DNA from: Fistularia commersonii
Lineage: Eukaryota; Chordata; Actinopteri; Syngnathiformes; Fistulariidae
Reading direction: 5' to 3'
DNA length: 64,000 bases
Assembly: GCA_037954325.1 (NCBI GenBank)
Contig: JBBMNZ010000003.1
Coordinates: 11,299,465-11,363,464, forward strand
Made by a program: the position numbers and the translations under genes
The notes under the pieces: generated by a model
Told to the model about the DNA's origin: nothing
Database searches by the model: none
The model's input: only the letters and a program-made list of their open reading frames with translations
Shown here: positions 13,001-23,200 of the stretch, piece after piece
How positions within the stretch are numbered: the first letter of the stretch is position 1
Layout of the letters: each line of letters starts with the position of its first letter

Positions 13001-13716
13001 CAATTTTTCTTTGAAAAGTCTACGCTCTTTAACTACTTTTCTCTGTTTTGATAACGACATTTTGGCTAGTGAGGGAGTGGCGGGGAGGTAGAGAACAGGG
13101 CAGAAACAACGTCATAACAAGCAGCAGGTGGTACATTGATAACGTCTGCTGATTGGTCCGTCTCAGTGATGCGGATTGTCGTCTACTCTGACCAAAAAAT
13201 CCCCCCCCCAGCAGAAAATTCTTGAATTGCATTTAATTCAAAAAAATAAATCCTTGTCTTTTATGCATTTTTTCACTTTCAAATTATCCTATGGGCCTGG
13301 TTGAATCCCATTGCCGGCCGGTTCTGGCCTGCGGGCCGAATGTCTGACACCCTGCCCTAAAGCCATCCCAGCTGTTGCACAGAACGTTGGGGTGAGGCTC
13401 CTTCACATCCCAATTCAGGACCCCCCTTCTGACTCAGTGAGGGGTCACGTTATTCCCAGTAGAACCTGACTGGCTCCTGTTCTACACATTGCACCCTCTT
13501 TCCCCCAGAGGGCCCATCAGTCACATCTGCCAACTTCTTCCAGGTCTGGAACTCAGACAAACTCCTCCTTGAGACACATCACAATAATCCTTCCCTAATC
13601 TCACAACCCACAGAACATAGTTATTTTGATATTGTCATCTAGACTCTTCTTAAAAGCACCTGAATCCTTGAAATTATGGGATGGCCCAAGCTGGACAAGG
13701 CCAAATGAGAGGTCAT

Positions 13717-13815
<99 letters not shown>

Positions 13816-14154
13816 GTACAACACGGAGCAGTACTCGCCCTATGCTGCCCCCTCCCCCCAAGGCTCCTACCAGCCCAGCCCAAGTCCTCAGAGCTACCAT
13901 CAGGTGGCGCCGTCACCAGTGGGCTACCAGAACACGCACTCTCCGGCAAGCTACCACCCCACGCCCTCCCCGATGGCCTACCAGGTAGGACCTGGATCCC
14001 CAGTGGGCTTCACCCACTCAAGACACTCCAGTTGCGTCAGACATGGCCGTGTGGTGGGACCGCCAGATTACCGTCGCGACTGAGGTATTTTAAGGAGGCC
14101 TGAGAAGCTGACCCAGCAGGTCCCAGAGGTCTCCTTCAGATTCACTATCATGAG

Positions 14155-14211
<57 letters not shown>

Positions 14212-16365
14212 ATCTAGCAGATGCTGACACCTAATGGATAAGCCCCCAAATGACAACTGATCTTCCAGTCGAGGCTCCAAACTGAGCTCCTGTCAGAAGG
14301 AGCTTCTGCTCGTTCCTAGATGTGTACCGTATTTTTTGGACTATATGTTGCTTCGGATTATAAGTCGCACCAGCCCAAAATGCATAATAAAGAACGAAGA
14401 AAACCATTTATAAGTTGCACTGGAGTATAAGCCGCATTTTTGGGGGGAAATTTATTTGATAAAATCCAAGACCAAGAATAGACATTTCATCTTGAAAGGC
14501 AATTTAAAATAAAAATAGAATAGAGAACAACAGGCTAAATAAGTATAGCCTAGTATAGCCTATATGACGCATAAACAATGAACTGAGAACGTGCATGGTA
14601 GGCTATGTTACGTAACATACCACGATAAGAGTCATTCAAATAGCATATGGCACATGCTACAACCAAACAATCAGTGTCACTCTTAATCACAAAGTCCAAC
14701 GAAATCTTCTACTTCGGTGTCACTTCTGAACAACTCCGCCAACTCCGACGGTAGACAATGCGCTGCTTCCTCTTTTACGGATACGTTGCTTACGTCAGAG
14801 TCATCGTCACTTGCAGTTCCAATTATTCCAATCTTTCTGAATCCTGACGGGATGGTGTCCTTGCCCTGATAGAGAGACGATTGCATTGCATGAAGTGGTA
14901 ACACCAGGCAGGTCCTCCTGCAAAGTCATTTATATTCATCTCCTTGGCAACTGTACTGTTGACAAGCCTCTCCTGGCAGCACTTGGTTCAAGCACCTACG
15001 TGTGAACTCCGTAGCCGTGGCCAGCTAGCTTTTAGCCCGCAGTTAGCTTTTTTTAGTTTTCCTAATTTCAGTAAGAGTAACCTCCACTTCTCGCCAGTCC
15101 CTCACAAGTTTCTCACTAATTTCAAACTTTCTTTCTGCTGCTCGATTGCCTTTTTTGGCTGCATATTTCACTACTTCCGGCTTGTAACCTGCAGAATATG
15201 ATTTTCTTTTCGGTGCCATTTTTGTTCAGCCCGCCTCAGTTGTTTTTATAGGTTATTGCGAATGTTGAAATGATCAATTTTCTTTGGTAAAGAAGTCGCT
15301 GGTAGCATCTTTTTTCACAACGCACTTCTGCCATGACCGTCCCCCGCTGAATTTGGATTTGTTGGCGTGTGTGTGACGATCGCTGATATATTAAAGACAC
15401 ACATGCAGACACAGACAGACAAACATAAGAGCAAGAGAGCTCAATAATTTCACACATAAGTCGCTCCAGAGTATACGTCGCCCCCCCCCGGCCAAACTGA
15501 AGAAAACTGTGACTTATCGTCTGAAAAATGCGGTATTAGATGCTGGCTAATGAGAGATGTGTGGTCTCCTCAGGCCAGTCCTAGCCCCAGCCCGGTGGGC
15601 TACAGCCCCATGACGCCCGGAGCGCCCTCTCCTGGAGGCTACAACCCTCACACCCCGGGCTCCAACATCGAGCAGGGCACCAGTGACTGGGTGACCACCG
15701 ACATCCTGGTCCGGGTCAAGGACTCCTTCATGGATCTGATGGGCCAGACAGGCGTCATCAGGAGCGTCACGGTGAGAAACGCCCTGGGACAATGTGGTGT
15801 GTGGAGACCAGAGCTCTTGGTTCTGATTATGGGCCACCTCACAGATGATCCATTCAGGCAGCACATGAAGCTCCAGTGATGGACATCATCTTCTGCATGA
15901 GAAGTATATGATAAACAGTGCAAGCCTCTGAATGGTGTGTGTGCAGGGCGGAATGTGCTCGATGTTCATGCAGGAGTCTGAGAAGGTGGTCAGTATGAGC
16001 AGCGACCACTTGGAGCCCGTCACCCCCACCAAAAACAACAAGGTAACCTGTTCAACACATACACATTACATACCTCCTGATTGGAGGGCTGCTGTTGAGT
16101 CAAGATGGCGACATGCCAGTGGAGGAGCTGCAGTGTGTGAAGGATCGCAGCTCCAATATCACATGGCCATGTGTGTGTGTGTGTGTGTGCATGGGTGCGT
16201 ACGTGCGTACGTGTGCGCGCGCAGGTGAAGGTGATCCTGGGCGAGGACCGTGAGGCCACCGGCATCCTGCTCAGCATCGACGGGGATGATGGCATAGTCC
16301 GCATGGAGCAGGACGACCAGCTGAAGATCCTCAACCTGCGTTTCCTGGGACGCCTGGAGGTCTGA
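5317..16365 (+). CDS. supt5h: Transcription elongation factor SPT5 (DSIF large subunit), 26 visible exons
   Basis: Spt5 joins Spt4 to form DSIF, which travels with RNA polymerase II in the nucleus and controls pausing and elongation. Exons: 5317-5328, 5420-5489, 5779-5847, 6085-6150, 6234-6264, 6358-6426, 6506-6757, 6881-6970, 7074-7144, 7222-7327, 7511-7601, 7691-7827, 8052-8207, 8296-8442, 8532-8678, 8919-9044, 9165-9249, 9729-9836, 9911-10013, 11261-11388, 11544-11649, 11718-11876, 13816-13984, 15574-15771, 15947-16042, 16225-16365. All junctions are GT-AG and keep phase, giving 976 residues to the stop. In order: NusG N-terminal domain (about residues 72-160), KOW1-5 (280-645), CTR1 with repeated SRTPxYGSQTP units (645-723), the Pro/Ser/Tyr/Thr-rich CTR2 (to about 900) and the C-terminal KOW. 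The first residues match vertebrate Spt5 around position 130, so the acidic N-terminus and start codon are not seen; they lie upstream of the window or are lost. Confidence 0.97.
6296..7036. repeat. (CA)n microsatellites in supt5h introns
   Basis: Two intronic CA tracts, 6298-6324 and about 6975-7034. The second starts only a few bases after the 6970 splice donor. Confidence 0.9.
10014..11260. other. Long supt5h intron between KOW5 and CTR1 exons
   Basis: 1.25 kb of intron. It contains a short tandem (AAGATCTTCTCAGTAGA...TGTGAACAC, about 10120-10210, three partial units). I see no other gene, RNA or transposon in it. Confidence 0.6.
12158..13354 (-). mobile_element. hAT (Charlie-like) transposon with 8-bp target duplication
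   Basis: The 1.2-kb element starts CAGGGGTGTCAAACT and ends GTCTGACACCCTG, which are imperfect inverted ends. It is flanked on both sides by the same eight bases CCCTAAAG (12150-12157 and 13355-13362), the 8-bp target duplication typical of hAT. The minus strand carries an open frame (12689-13060) that looks like a transposase N-terminus. It lies in the supt5h intron before exon 13816-13984. The catalytic and dimerisation regions are missing, so it cannot move itself. Confidence 0.9.
12689..13060 (-). pseudogene. hAT transposase N-terminal fragment (BED-finger-like)
   Basis: An open frame of 123 codons, starting with ATG at 13060, resembles the N-terminal BED-type zinc-finger region of Charlie-like transposases and of the host protein GTF2IRD2 derived from one. 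There is a Cys pair (LLCLACLE), a conserved KEYNIRR block and a following His-x-Ser-x-Lys-Tyr segment. The rest of the transposase is absent, so this is a truncated remnant inside the hAT element. The family match is from memory and was not aligned. Confidence 0.65.
13720..13813. repeat. (GT)n microsatellite reaching a splice acceptor
   Basis: About 46 GT units run without a break up to TAG at 13813-13815, the acceptor of supt5h exon 13816-13984. No ordinary C/T-rich tract lies between the repeat and the exon. Confidence 0.95.
14155..14209. repeat. (AC)n microsatellite
   Basis: About 27 AC units in the supt5h intron between the exons ending at 13984 and starting at 15574. Confidence 0.95.
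14683..14904 (-). pseudogene. Pogo-like transposase C-terminal fragment
   Basis: The 73-codon open frame contains IPSGFRKIGI, then an acidic tail with LPSELAELFRSD...EDF, which I recognise as the C-terminal signature of fish pogo-like transposases. The catalytic DDE core that should precede it is deleted. Same strand and element as the N-terminal fragment at 15043-15219. Confidence 0.7.
15043..15219 (-). pseudogene. Pogo-like transposase N-terminus, truncated by stop
   Basis: Starting at ATG 15219 on the minus strand, 58 codons read MAPKRKSYSAGYK..., then AAKKGNRAAERKF and LVRDWR, the helix-turn-helix start of pogo-like transposases (the same domain type as vertebrate POGK). The frame ends at TAA after a run of Lys codons. 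It belongs to the element at 14327-15533. Confidence 0.8.
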
Positions 16366-16521
16366 GGCCCCCGCACACATTGTCAGAGCAGCCAGGCTGG
16401 ATGTTCTGGATTTTGGATCTTCATGTGTTAGATTTTTTTACCTCCTTCTAAGTTTTAGAGCTCTTCTCCATCACGTCTGTTGTTTTGCTGGGAGCAGAAG
16501 GTCCAAGCAGTCTGCTCAGTC

Positions 16522-16527
16522 AATAAA
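16522..16527 (+). terminator. supt5h: supt5h polyadenylation signal
   Basis: AATAAA 157 bases after the supt5h stop codon, followed by a T/GT-rich stretch (TTATGTAACTGGGTCTTTTC). It is the only canonical signal on the plus strand close to the stop. Confidence 0.8.
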
Positions 16528-16929
16528 GTTCAAATCACTCAATTATGTAACTGGGTCTTTTCTCTCAAGGCATGAAAGGCGATATTCTACTGGGAGGATA
16601 TGGAGGGGTCTGATAACTGCAGAACTTCCAGGTCCTTCAGGAGCGGACTCTATACAAGTCAGACAGCTTACTCTTAACAAGGCTGAAGGTGCCTTTGAAA
16701 TCAGGAGAAGCTTGACTCATGAAGCTGCAGGAGAGCTCCTTCAGACAAGCAAGGTGGCTTGAAGCTCTGCTCAGACAAAATGTAGAAGAGCCTCACCACA
16801 GCTTAACCAAGTCAGCACACTAAGGCACCTCATCTGGATTCCTGGAGACTTCTCAACCAGGTGTGAGGAACCACCGAGGGTCAGTTCTGAATCTGCAAGG
16901 AGGATACCTGAACATCTGCAATTCATGAT

Positions 16930-16935
16930 TTTAAT
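16930..16935 (-). terminator. Candidate polyadenylation signal of the RNase T2-like gene
   Basis: ATTAAA on the minus strand about 160 bases after the stop codon at 17098. It is a common variant signal and the best one I see before supt5h ends at about 16.54 kb on the other strand. Confidence 0.45.
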
Positions 16936-17097
16936 AAGCAGAAGCAGCTCAGCACAGTGAACTCAGCCAGCCAAACACCTGGAGAAGGTCCAAGCCCCCA
17001 AAGCTGCAGCTGAACGTTTACGATCCCCTTGACATGGCTTCTCTGAAAGTGCCTCTGTCTTCAGCTTGCGTGCAGGAGATCCAGCAGAACCATTGAG

Positions 17098-18299
17098 TCA
17101 GCCACAGGGCCTGGAGGGCTGCTTGTGGTCAAGGGGCAGGAAGAAGAAGGTGGAGTTCACCGGGCAGGGGTGGCCGCCAGAGGCTGCCACTCCAGAGTTG
17201 TCATAGTGATTGCAGCCCACAGTCAGGTTCCTGAACAGTTCGATCTTCACCTGGAACCAGACCTCTTTGCCCTGAGGAACACACACGTGTCACAGCTGAT
17301 GCCAGGAGAACCTAGACAGGAGCTGAGCCGAGCCCTCGGCCTTCGCGTGAAGATCTGACCTGCTTGTCCGTCACACACTGGATCTCAGTCTGCTTGCCAA
17401 CCAGGGGGTCCAGGACTGCACGCACCTCCTGCAGCTGTGGACGGACACACACACACACACACACACACACGCCAAGCTGACCAACAAGTTCCCAGCAGGA
17501 GATTGGTCCAAGCGAAGATCTAGAACTGAGGTCTGCTCAGGTGTTCAGAGCCTGCCTGAAGGTAGCAGCAGAACATCACAGATAACACACACAAAGTAGG
17601 TTGTGGCATGGGTCACCTTGTATGTTCGCTCGCAGGACGGCGTGATCCCGGCGGCCTCCAGCCTCCTGCAGGGGACACACACACACACATCCAAGCTTCA
17701 CTGAAGAAGAGGTTCTGGTGGCATGCCTCCGGACCACCATGTGGTCCAGAGGCCATTTTCTGCTGGACAGAGGACCCTGGATCCTGCTGGACTGAGGGGG
17801 CAGTACAGCTAGGTCTGGCTTCTAGGGATTTTTGTTAGTCTTATTTTGGGGGTTAAAATGTAATCATTATAAGAATAGTATGACTAACAAAATAGTGTCC
17901 TGCCTTTCAGAAAAATATCTAACTGTCCTGGAGGTTTTTAGGTACACATATGTGCATGTGTGTGTGCCTGTGTGTGCGGACTTGTCTAAGTCGAAGCGTT
18001 CTCTGAGTTGAAGGCAGGTCTTGAAGTATCTTAGCGGTGAGTTCATCCCCTCCACATTTCCTGCTTGGACGCCATGTTTACCCCACTCGTCTTGCCTGTT
18101 GCACACGCACAGCAGAGGGATGGGGTGAAGACAGAAACTTAAATTAAAGGAGGACTGAAATGAAGATGGTTGGGACTATTTCTGGCAGAGGAGGGATCAA
18201 ACCCCTGGTGTTTCGCACCAGAACTGGAAGCTGCATGTGCCCTTCAGAAGAGATGGCCAGTACTGCTCAAGCTCTGCCTCCACCTCCTGGAAGATGATG

Positions 18300-18368
<69 letters not shown>

Positions 18369-20236
18369 CACCTGGACACACACACTCGTGCACACTCGCC
18401 CACCTGGATGTCTGAGTGGAACATGGGCCAACAGGTGGAGCAGTTCTTGGGGTGGACAGGCCTGTGGAGGAGAAGGCGTGAAGGTCAGCCGACCGCGGTG
18501 ATGGTGTCTCCAGATGCTAGCTGATAGATACCAGAGGCGATGGAATGCAGCCTCAGGGCAGCACGGGTTGGTGTCTCCCGGAGCGGGTCCCAAGCCCAGA
18601 TAAATGCAGAGGGTTGCGTCAGGAAGGTCATCCGGCATAAAACGGCAGGTTTGGTTTTTGCCGAATCAAACATAATAACGAGATCACACCAGATCACACC
18701 TGGGTTAACAATGACCGCCATTGGTACCAATGACCTACAGGGAACCAGTAGAAACTGGGCTACTGTAGGTCTAAGAAGGAGAGGTGGAAGCTGTGTTTGG
18801 AAGCAGAGAGAGAAGAGGAAAGGTAAGAATTTGGGATTGAGAGTACAGACTTTGAATATTGGGACCGTGACAAGAAAAGGTAGAGTGGGTTGACATGATG
18901 CAGAAGAGGAAAGTGGATATACTGTGTGTCCAGGTAGAAAGGAAGGAAGGCTTAGAAGCAGGCTTTAACTTGTACTATCTCAGTAGTGACAAGAAGAGAC
19001 ATGGAGTAGGAGTTATCTTGAAGGAGGAGTTTGTTAGGAATGATCTGGAAGTGAAAAGAATGTCAGATAGACTTATTGGTCTGAAACTGGAAATTGAAGG
19101 TGTGATGCTCAATGTTGTTAGTGGCTATGTCCCACAAGTGGGATGTTAGTGTGAGGAGAAGAAGTTCTGGAGTGAGCTAGATGAAGTGATTCAGAATATT
19201 CCCAGAGACGAGAGAGTGGTAATTGGTGCAGACTTCAATGGGCATGTTGGTGCAGGCAATAGAGGGGATGAAGAAATGATGGGCAGATTTGGTACACAGG
19301 ATAGGAATGCAGAGGGACAGATGATGGTATATTTTGCAAAAGGGATGGAAATGGCTGTAATCAACGCTTTTTTTTCCAGAAAAGACAGGAACATAGGGTA
19401 ACTTATAAGAGCAGAGGTAAGAGCAGGCAGGTGGACTAAATCTTGTATAGACAAGGTAACCTGAAAGAGATCAGTGACTGCAAAGTAGTGGTAGGTGAGA
19501 GTGCAGCCAGACAGCATAGAATGCTGGTTTGTAGGATAACTCTTGTGACAAGGAAGATCAATAGGACAAAGGCAGCGCAGAGGACAAAGTGGTGGAAGCT
19601 GAAAAGGGAGGAGTTTTGTTTGGTTTTCAGGGAGGAGTTGAGAAAGGCTCTGGGTGGTCAGGGAGAGCTTCTAGATGATTGGGCAGCTAGTGTTATCGGG
19701 GAGACAGGTAGGAGACAACTTGGTGTGTCATCTGGAAGGAAAGTAGATAAGGAGACTTGGTGGTGGAATGAGGAAGTGCCGGACTATATACAGAAAAAGC
19801 GGTTAGCTAAGAAAAAGTGGGACACGGAGAGGACTGAGCAGAACAGAAAGGAGTACAGGGAGATACAACGTAAGGTAAATATAGCAGGAAGAGAATGATC
19901 TATACAGGTTAGGCGAGATAAAGATGGAAAGGATATACAACAGGTTAGGGTTAGGGTTAGAGATAGAGAGGGAAATATATTGACAGATGCTAGAACAGTG
20001 ATGGGAAGATGGAAAAAGTACCATATTTGATGGGAAGATGGAAAGAGTACCATATTTTCCGCAATATAAGGCGCACGTAAAAGCCTTTAATCTTCTCAAA
20101 TCTTCTCGGTGCACCTTATATATGGACCAATATTGAGCCACAAGAGGTCTCGCAGGTATGGGAAGCAGCCGTCAATGCCATTTTCTCCCGTAGAAGAAGT
20201 AGTGCGCAGGAGTGTGCATTTTCATTTCCATTTTTG

Positions 20237-20277
<41 letters not shown>

Positions 20278-23200
20278 CACCAAAGTAGCAGCGGTAGAAA
20301 CGGTAAAGGGGAATTTCAGTCCCACATCACTTGTATATGTATAAAGACAAAGACCCCCAAATGGCACCTTTCAGGGACAGGCTTACGACACAGAATCTAA
20401 ACACAAGGCTATCAGTCACGCAGTAGAATATGGGAATAGAGCAGCAGCAAGAGAATTCAACATTAACGAATCAATGGTGCGGAAGTGGAGGAAGCAACAA
20501 GATGACCGCACCCAGTAGAGTTGACCAAACAGTTTCCGAGGGAACAAAGCAAGATGGCTACAGTTAAAGGACAAACATGAACAGTGGGTTATTGAACTGA
20601 GAGCAGCAAGTAGAAGTCACTATTCAAAAGAAGGCATCAGTGCTAGCACGCGAACTTAACATCGATGAATTTAGAGACGATCCCTCTTGATGCTTTCGTT
20701 TTTTTGTTTTGTTTGTAAAAGCCTCGAACTGTGACAAATTGGAAATACACTGTTTGAACATAGGTGGCTTAAATACTGGTAAGAGCTACCGGTATTTACG
20801 GTACTGCATAGTGAATGCACTAACTTATTTTGGGAGTGAACGGAGTTGTCAGAACGTTGGTTTGTATTCTATTAATAAAGTTTAACTGACTCATCTGACT
20901 GTTTTGTTGACATTCCCTTCAGTGCAGCTCCATTTTGTGGATGCAAAACGCAACCCCAGCCACTACTGTAGCTTCAATTTTATGCGCCTTATAATGCGGT
21001 GCACCTTATATATGAAAAAAAATTAAAATAGGCCATTCATTGAAGGTGCGCCTTATTATCTGGTGCGCCTCATAGTGCGGAAAACATGGTACTTTGAAGA
21101 GCTGATGAATGTAGAAAATGAAAGATAGGAAAGGGGAGAAGAGGTGACTATTGTAGACCACAAAGTAGCCCAGATTAGTACAATGGATGTGAGGAAGGCA
21201 TTGAAGAGGACGAAGAGTGGAAAGGCCTGGTCCTAATGATATACCTGTGGCGGTGTGGAAGTGTCAAGGAGAGGCAGCAGTAGAGTTTCTGACTAGTTTA
21301 TGCAACAGGATTGTGATAATCCCCAGTTTTAGGAATAAGGGGAATGTGCAGAATTGCGGCAACTATAGAGGGATAAAGTTGATGAGCCATACATTGAAGT
21401 TATGGGAAAGAGTAGTGGAAACTAGACTGAGAGCAGAAGTCAGCATTTGTGAACAACTGTATGGCTTCATGCCTAGAGAGAGTACTACAGATGCAGTATT
21501 TGCTTTGAAAATGCTACAGAGAAGGCCAGAGGGAGCTGCATTGTGTTTTTGTAGACCCAGAAAAAGCATATGAAAGGGTGCGTAGAGAGGAACTCTGGTA
21601 TTGTATGAGGCAATCTGGAGTGGCAGAGAAGTATACTAGACTGCTGCAGGATATGTACAGTATGCTAGCTGTGAGACAGTGGTGTGGTGTGCTGTAGGGG
21701 TATTATGGACCATGCTGTTGTTGTTATTGCTGTTGTTGTTCTTGTTGTTCTTGTTGTGGTGGTTCTAGTCCTTGCTGTGATTGGTTTCTGTTTCTGATTG
21801 GGCCATCAACTTGGGACGTGTCTGGGCGTATCCCAGTGTCCTGCCTGTCGGTGATTGACTGACAATTAGTGCTCCTTAAATTCCAGCCACTCTTGAAAGC
21901 TGGGTTTTCATAGCTGAGCATTCGTAGTGTAGGGCACCCCGAATTAAGGCAGGCAACTTTTTCAAGGCAAAAACGTGGTCAAGCAAAATCAACAAAACCT
22001 ATGTACAACCAACCGCCAACCATTCCCCTAGTCTAGACCATGCGCTTCCTTCCCATCCCCATCATAGCACCCGCCCGCAGACGGGTCACACCTAGATGCT
22101 GTGACCCTTCCAACCTCATATATCCAACTGTATCTAACTACACTAAGCAGATGGTACCTGGGGCTCTCAGCAGTGAAAGAAAAGGTTTCATTGCAACCCA
22201 TATATCCACTTGCACACTAAACTTTCTAGCTCTCACAGAAACATGGATTGCCCTGTCAGATGTGTAGACTTTCACTCACACCCCCAGAGCTAATGAGCGT
22301 GGGGGTGGAACTGGCTCGTTAGTCTCCCCAGAATGGAAATCTCCTGTTTCCGTCACACTTTCTTCCATCCACCTAAAATGACAAGCTTGAACCACTAGTT
22401 TCTCTCCTCTCCTCCTTTGACCCTCACTATGGCTATCTGACACTGTGAGTAGTGAAAGATGGACCCTCAGAGCTGACAAACGCAAATGGAAGAAATCCAT
22501 ACTCCCTGATGACCTTCAAAATTTCAAGTCGCTCCTATTCACATTCTACCCCATTCTCTCAACAGCAAAAGCCACCCTCTATCGCTCTAAAATACAATCC
22601 TCTGCATCTAATACCAGGAAACTAATCGAAACCTTCAATACTCTTCTCCAACCCCCTCCTACCCCGACCACCGCTTCCCTTCTTCCCGATGACTTTGCAA
22701 ACTTCTTCAAAAAGAAAGTAAGTTACATTAGATCTTCTTTCTCTCACAATTCGACCAGCTCCACAGCCACCCTCCCCTCCTCTCCCTCCCCACCTGCCGC
22801 ACCAGTCACTACCCCCCCTCCTCCAACCCGTCTTCTTCATCCCCTCCTTGCCTACCTCAGCCTACCCTACCCCACTTCACCCCTCTCCCTCCCCCAGAGG
22901 TCCTCAAACTCATAACATGCAGCCGCCCGACCCCCTGTCCCCTCGACCTGGTCACCTCCCCCCTCTTACAATCCATAGCACCAGACCTTCTCCCCTTCCT
23001 ATCTCACCTCATCAGAATGTCTCTCCAGACAGGCTGCTTTCCATCTGCCTTTAAGTCTGCGAGGGTCACCCCTCTGCTCAAGAAACCAGCACTTGACCCA
23101 TCTGACGTCAAAAACTATAGACCCGCCTCCAAACTACCCTATCTCTCAAAAACAAACAGTCTTTAACCAACTCTCTCTCTGCCTTCAGCAAAACAACCAC

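Larger units (their letters stand above)
14327..15533 (-). mobile_element. Pogo-like transposon with internal deletion, in supt5h intron
   Basis: The ends are inverted copies: CCGTATTTTTTGGACTATA on the left and, read on the other strand, CCGCATTTTTCAGACGATA on the right. The element is flanked by TA on both sides (14325-14326 and 15534-15535), the target duplication of the Tc1/mariner superfamily. The minus strand carries both ends of a transposase but not the middle (see 15043-15219 and 14683-14904). Neighbouring GACTTATA-type motifs repeat inside each end. Confidence 0.85.

Noticed and set aside
18170..18524. Frames with long runs of Asp, Ser or Ile over the ATC repeat
   Set aside because: Trinucleotide repeat artefact lying in an intron; the real exons of the RNase T2-like gene flank it.
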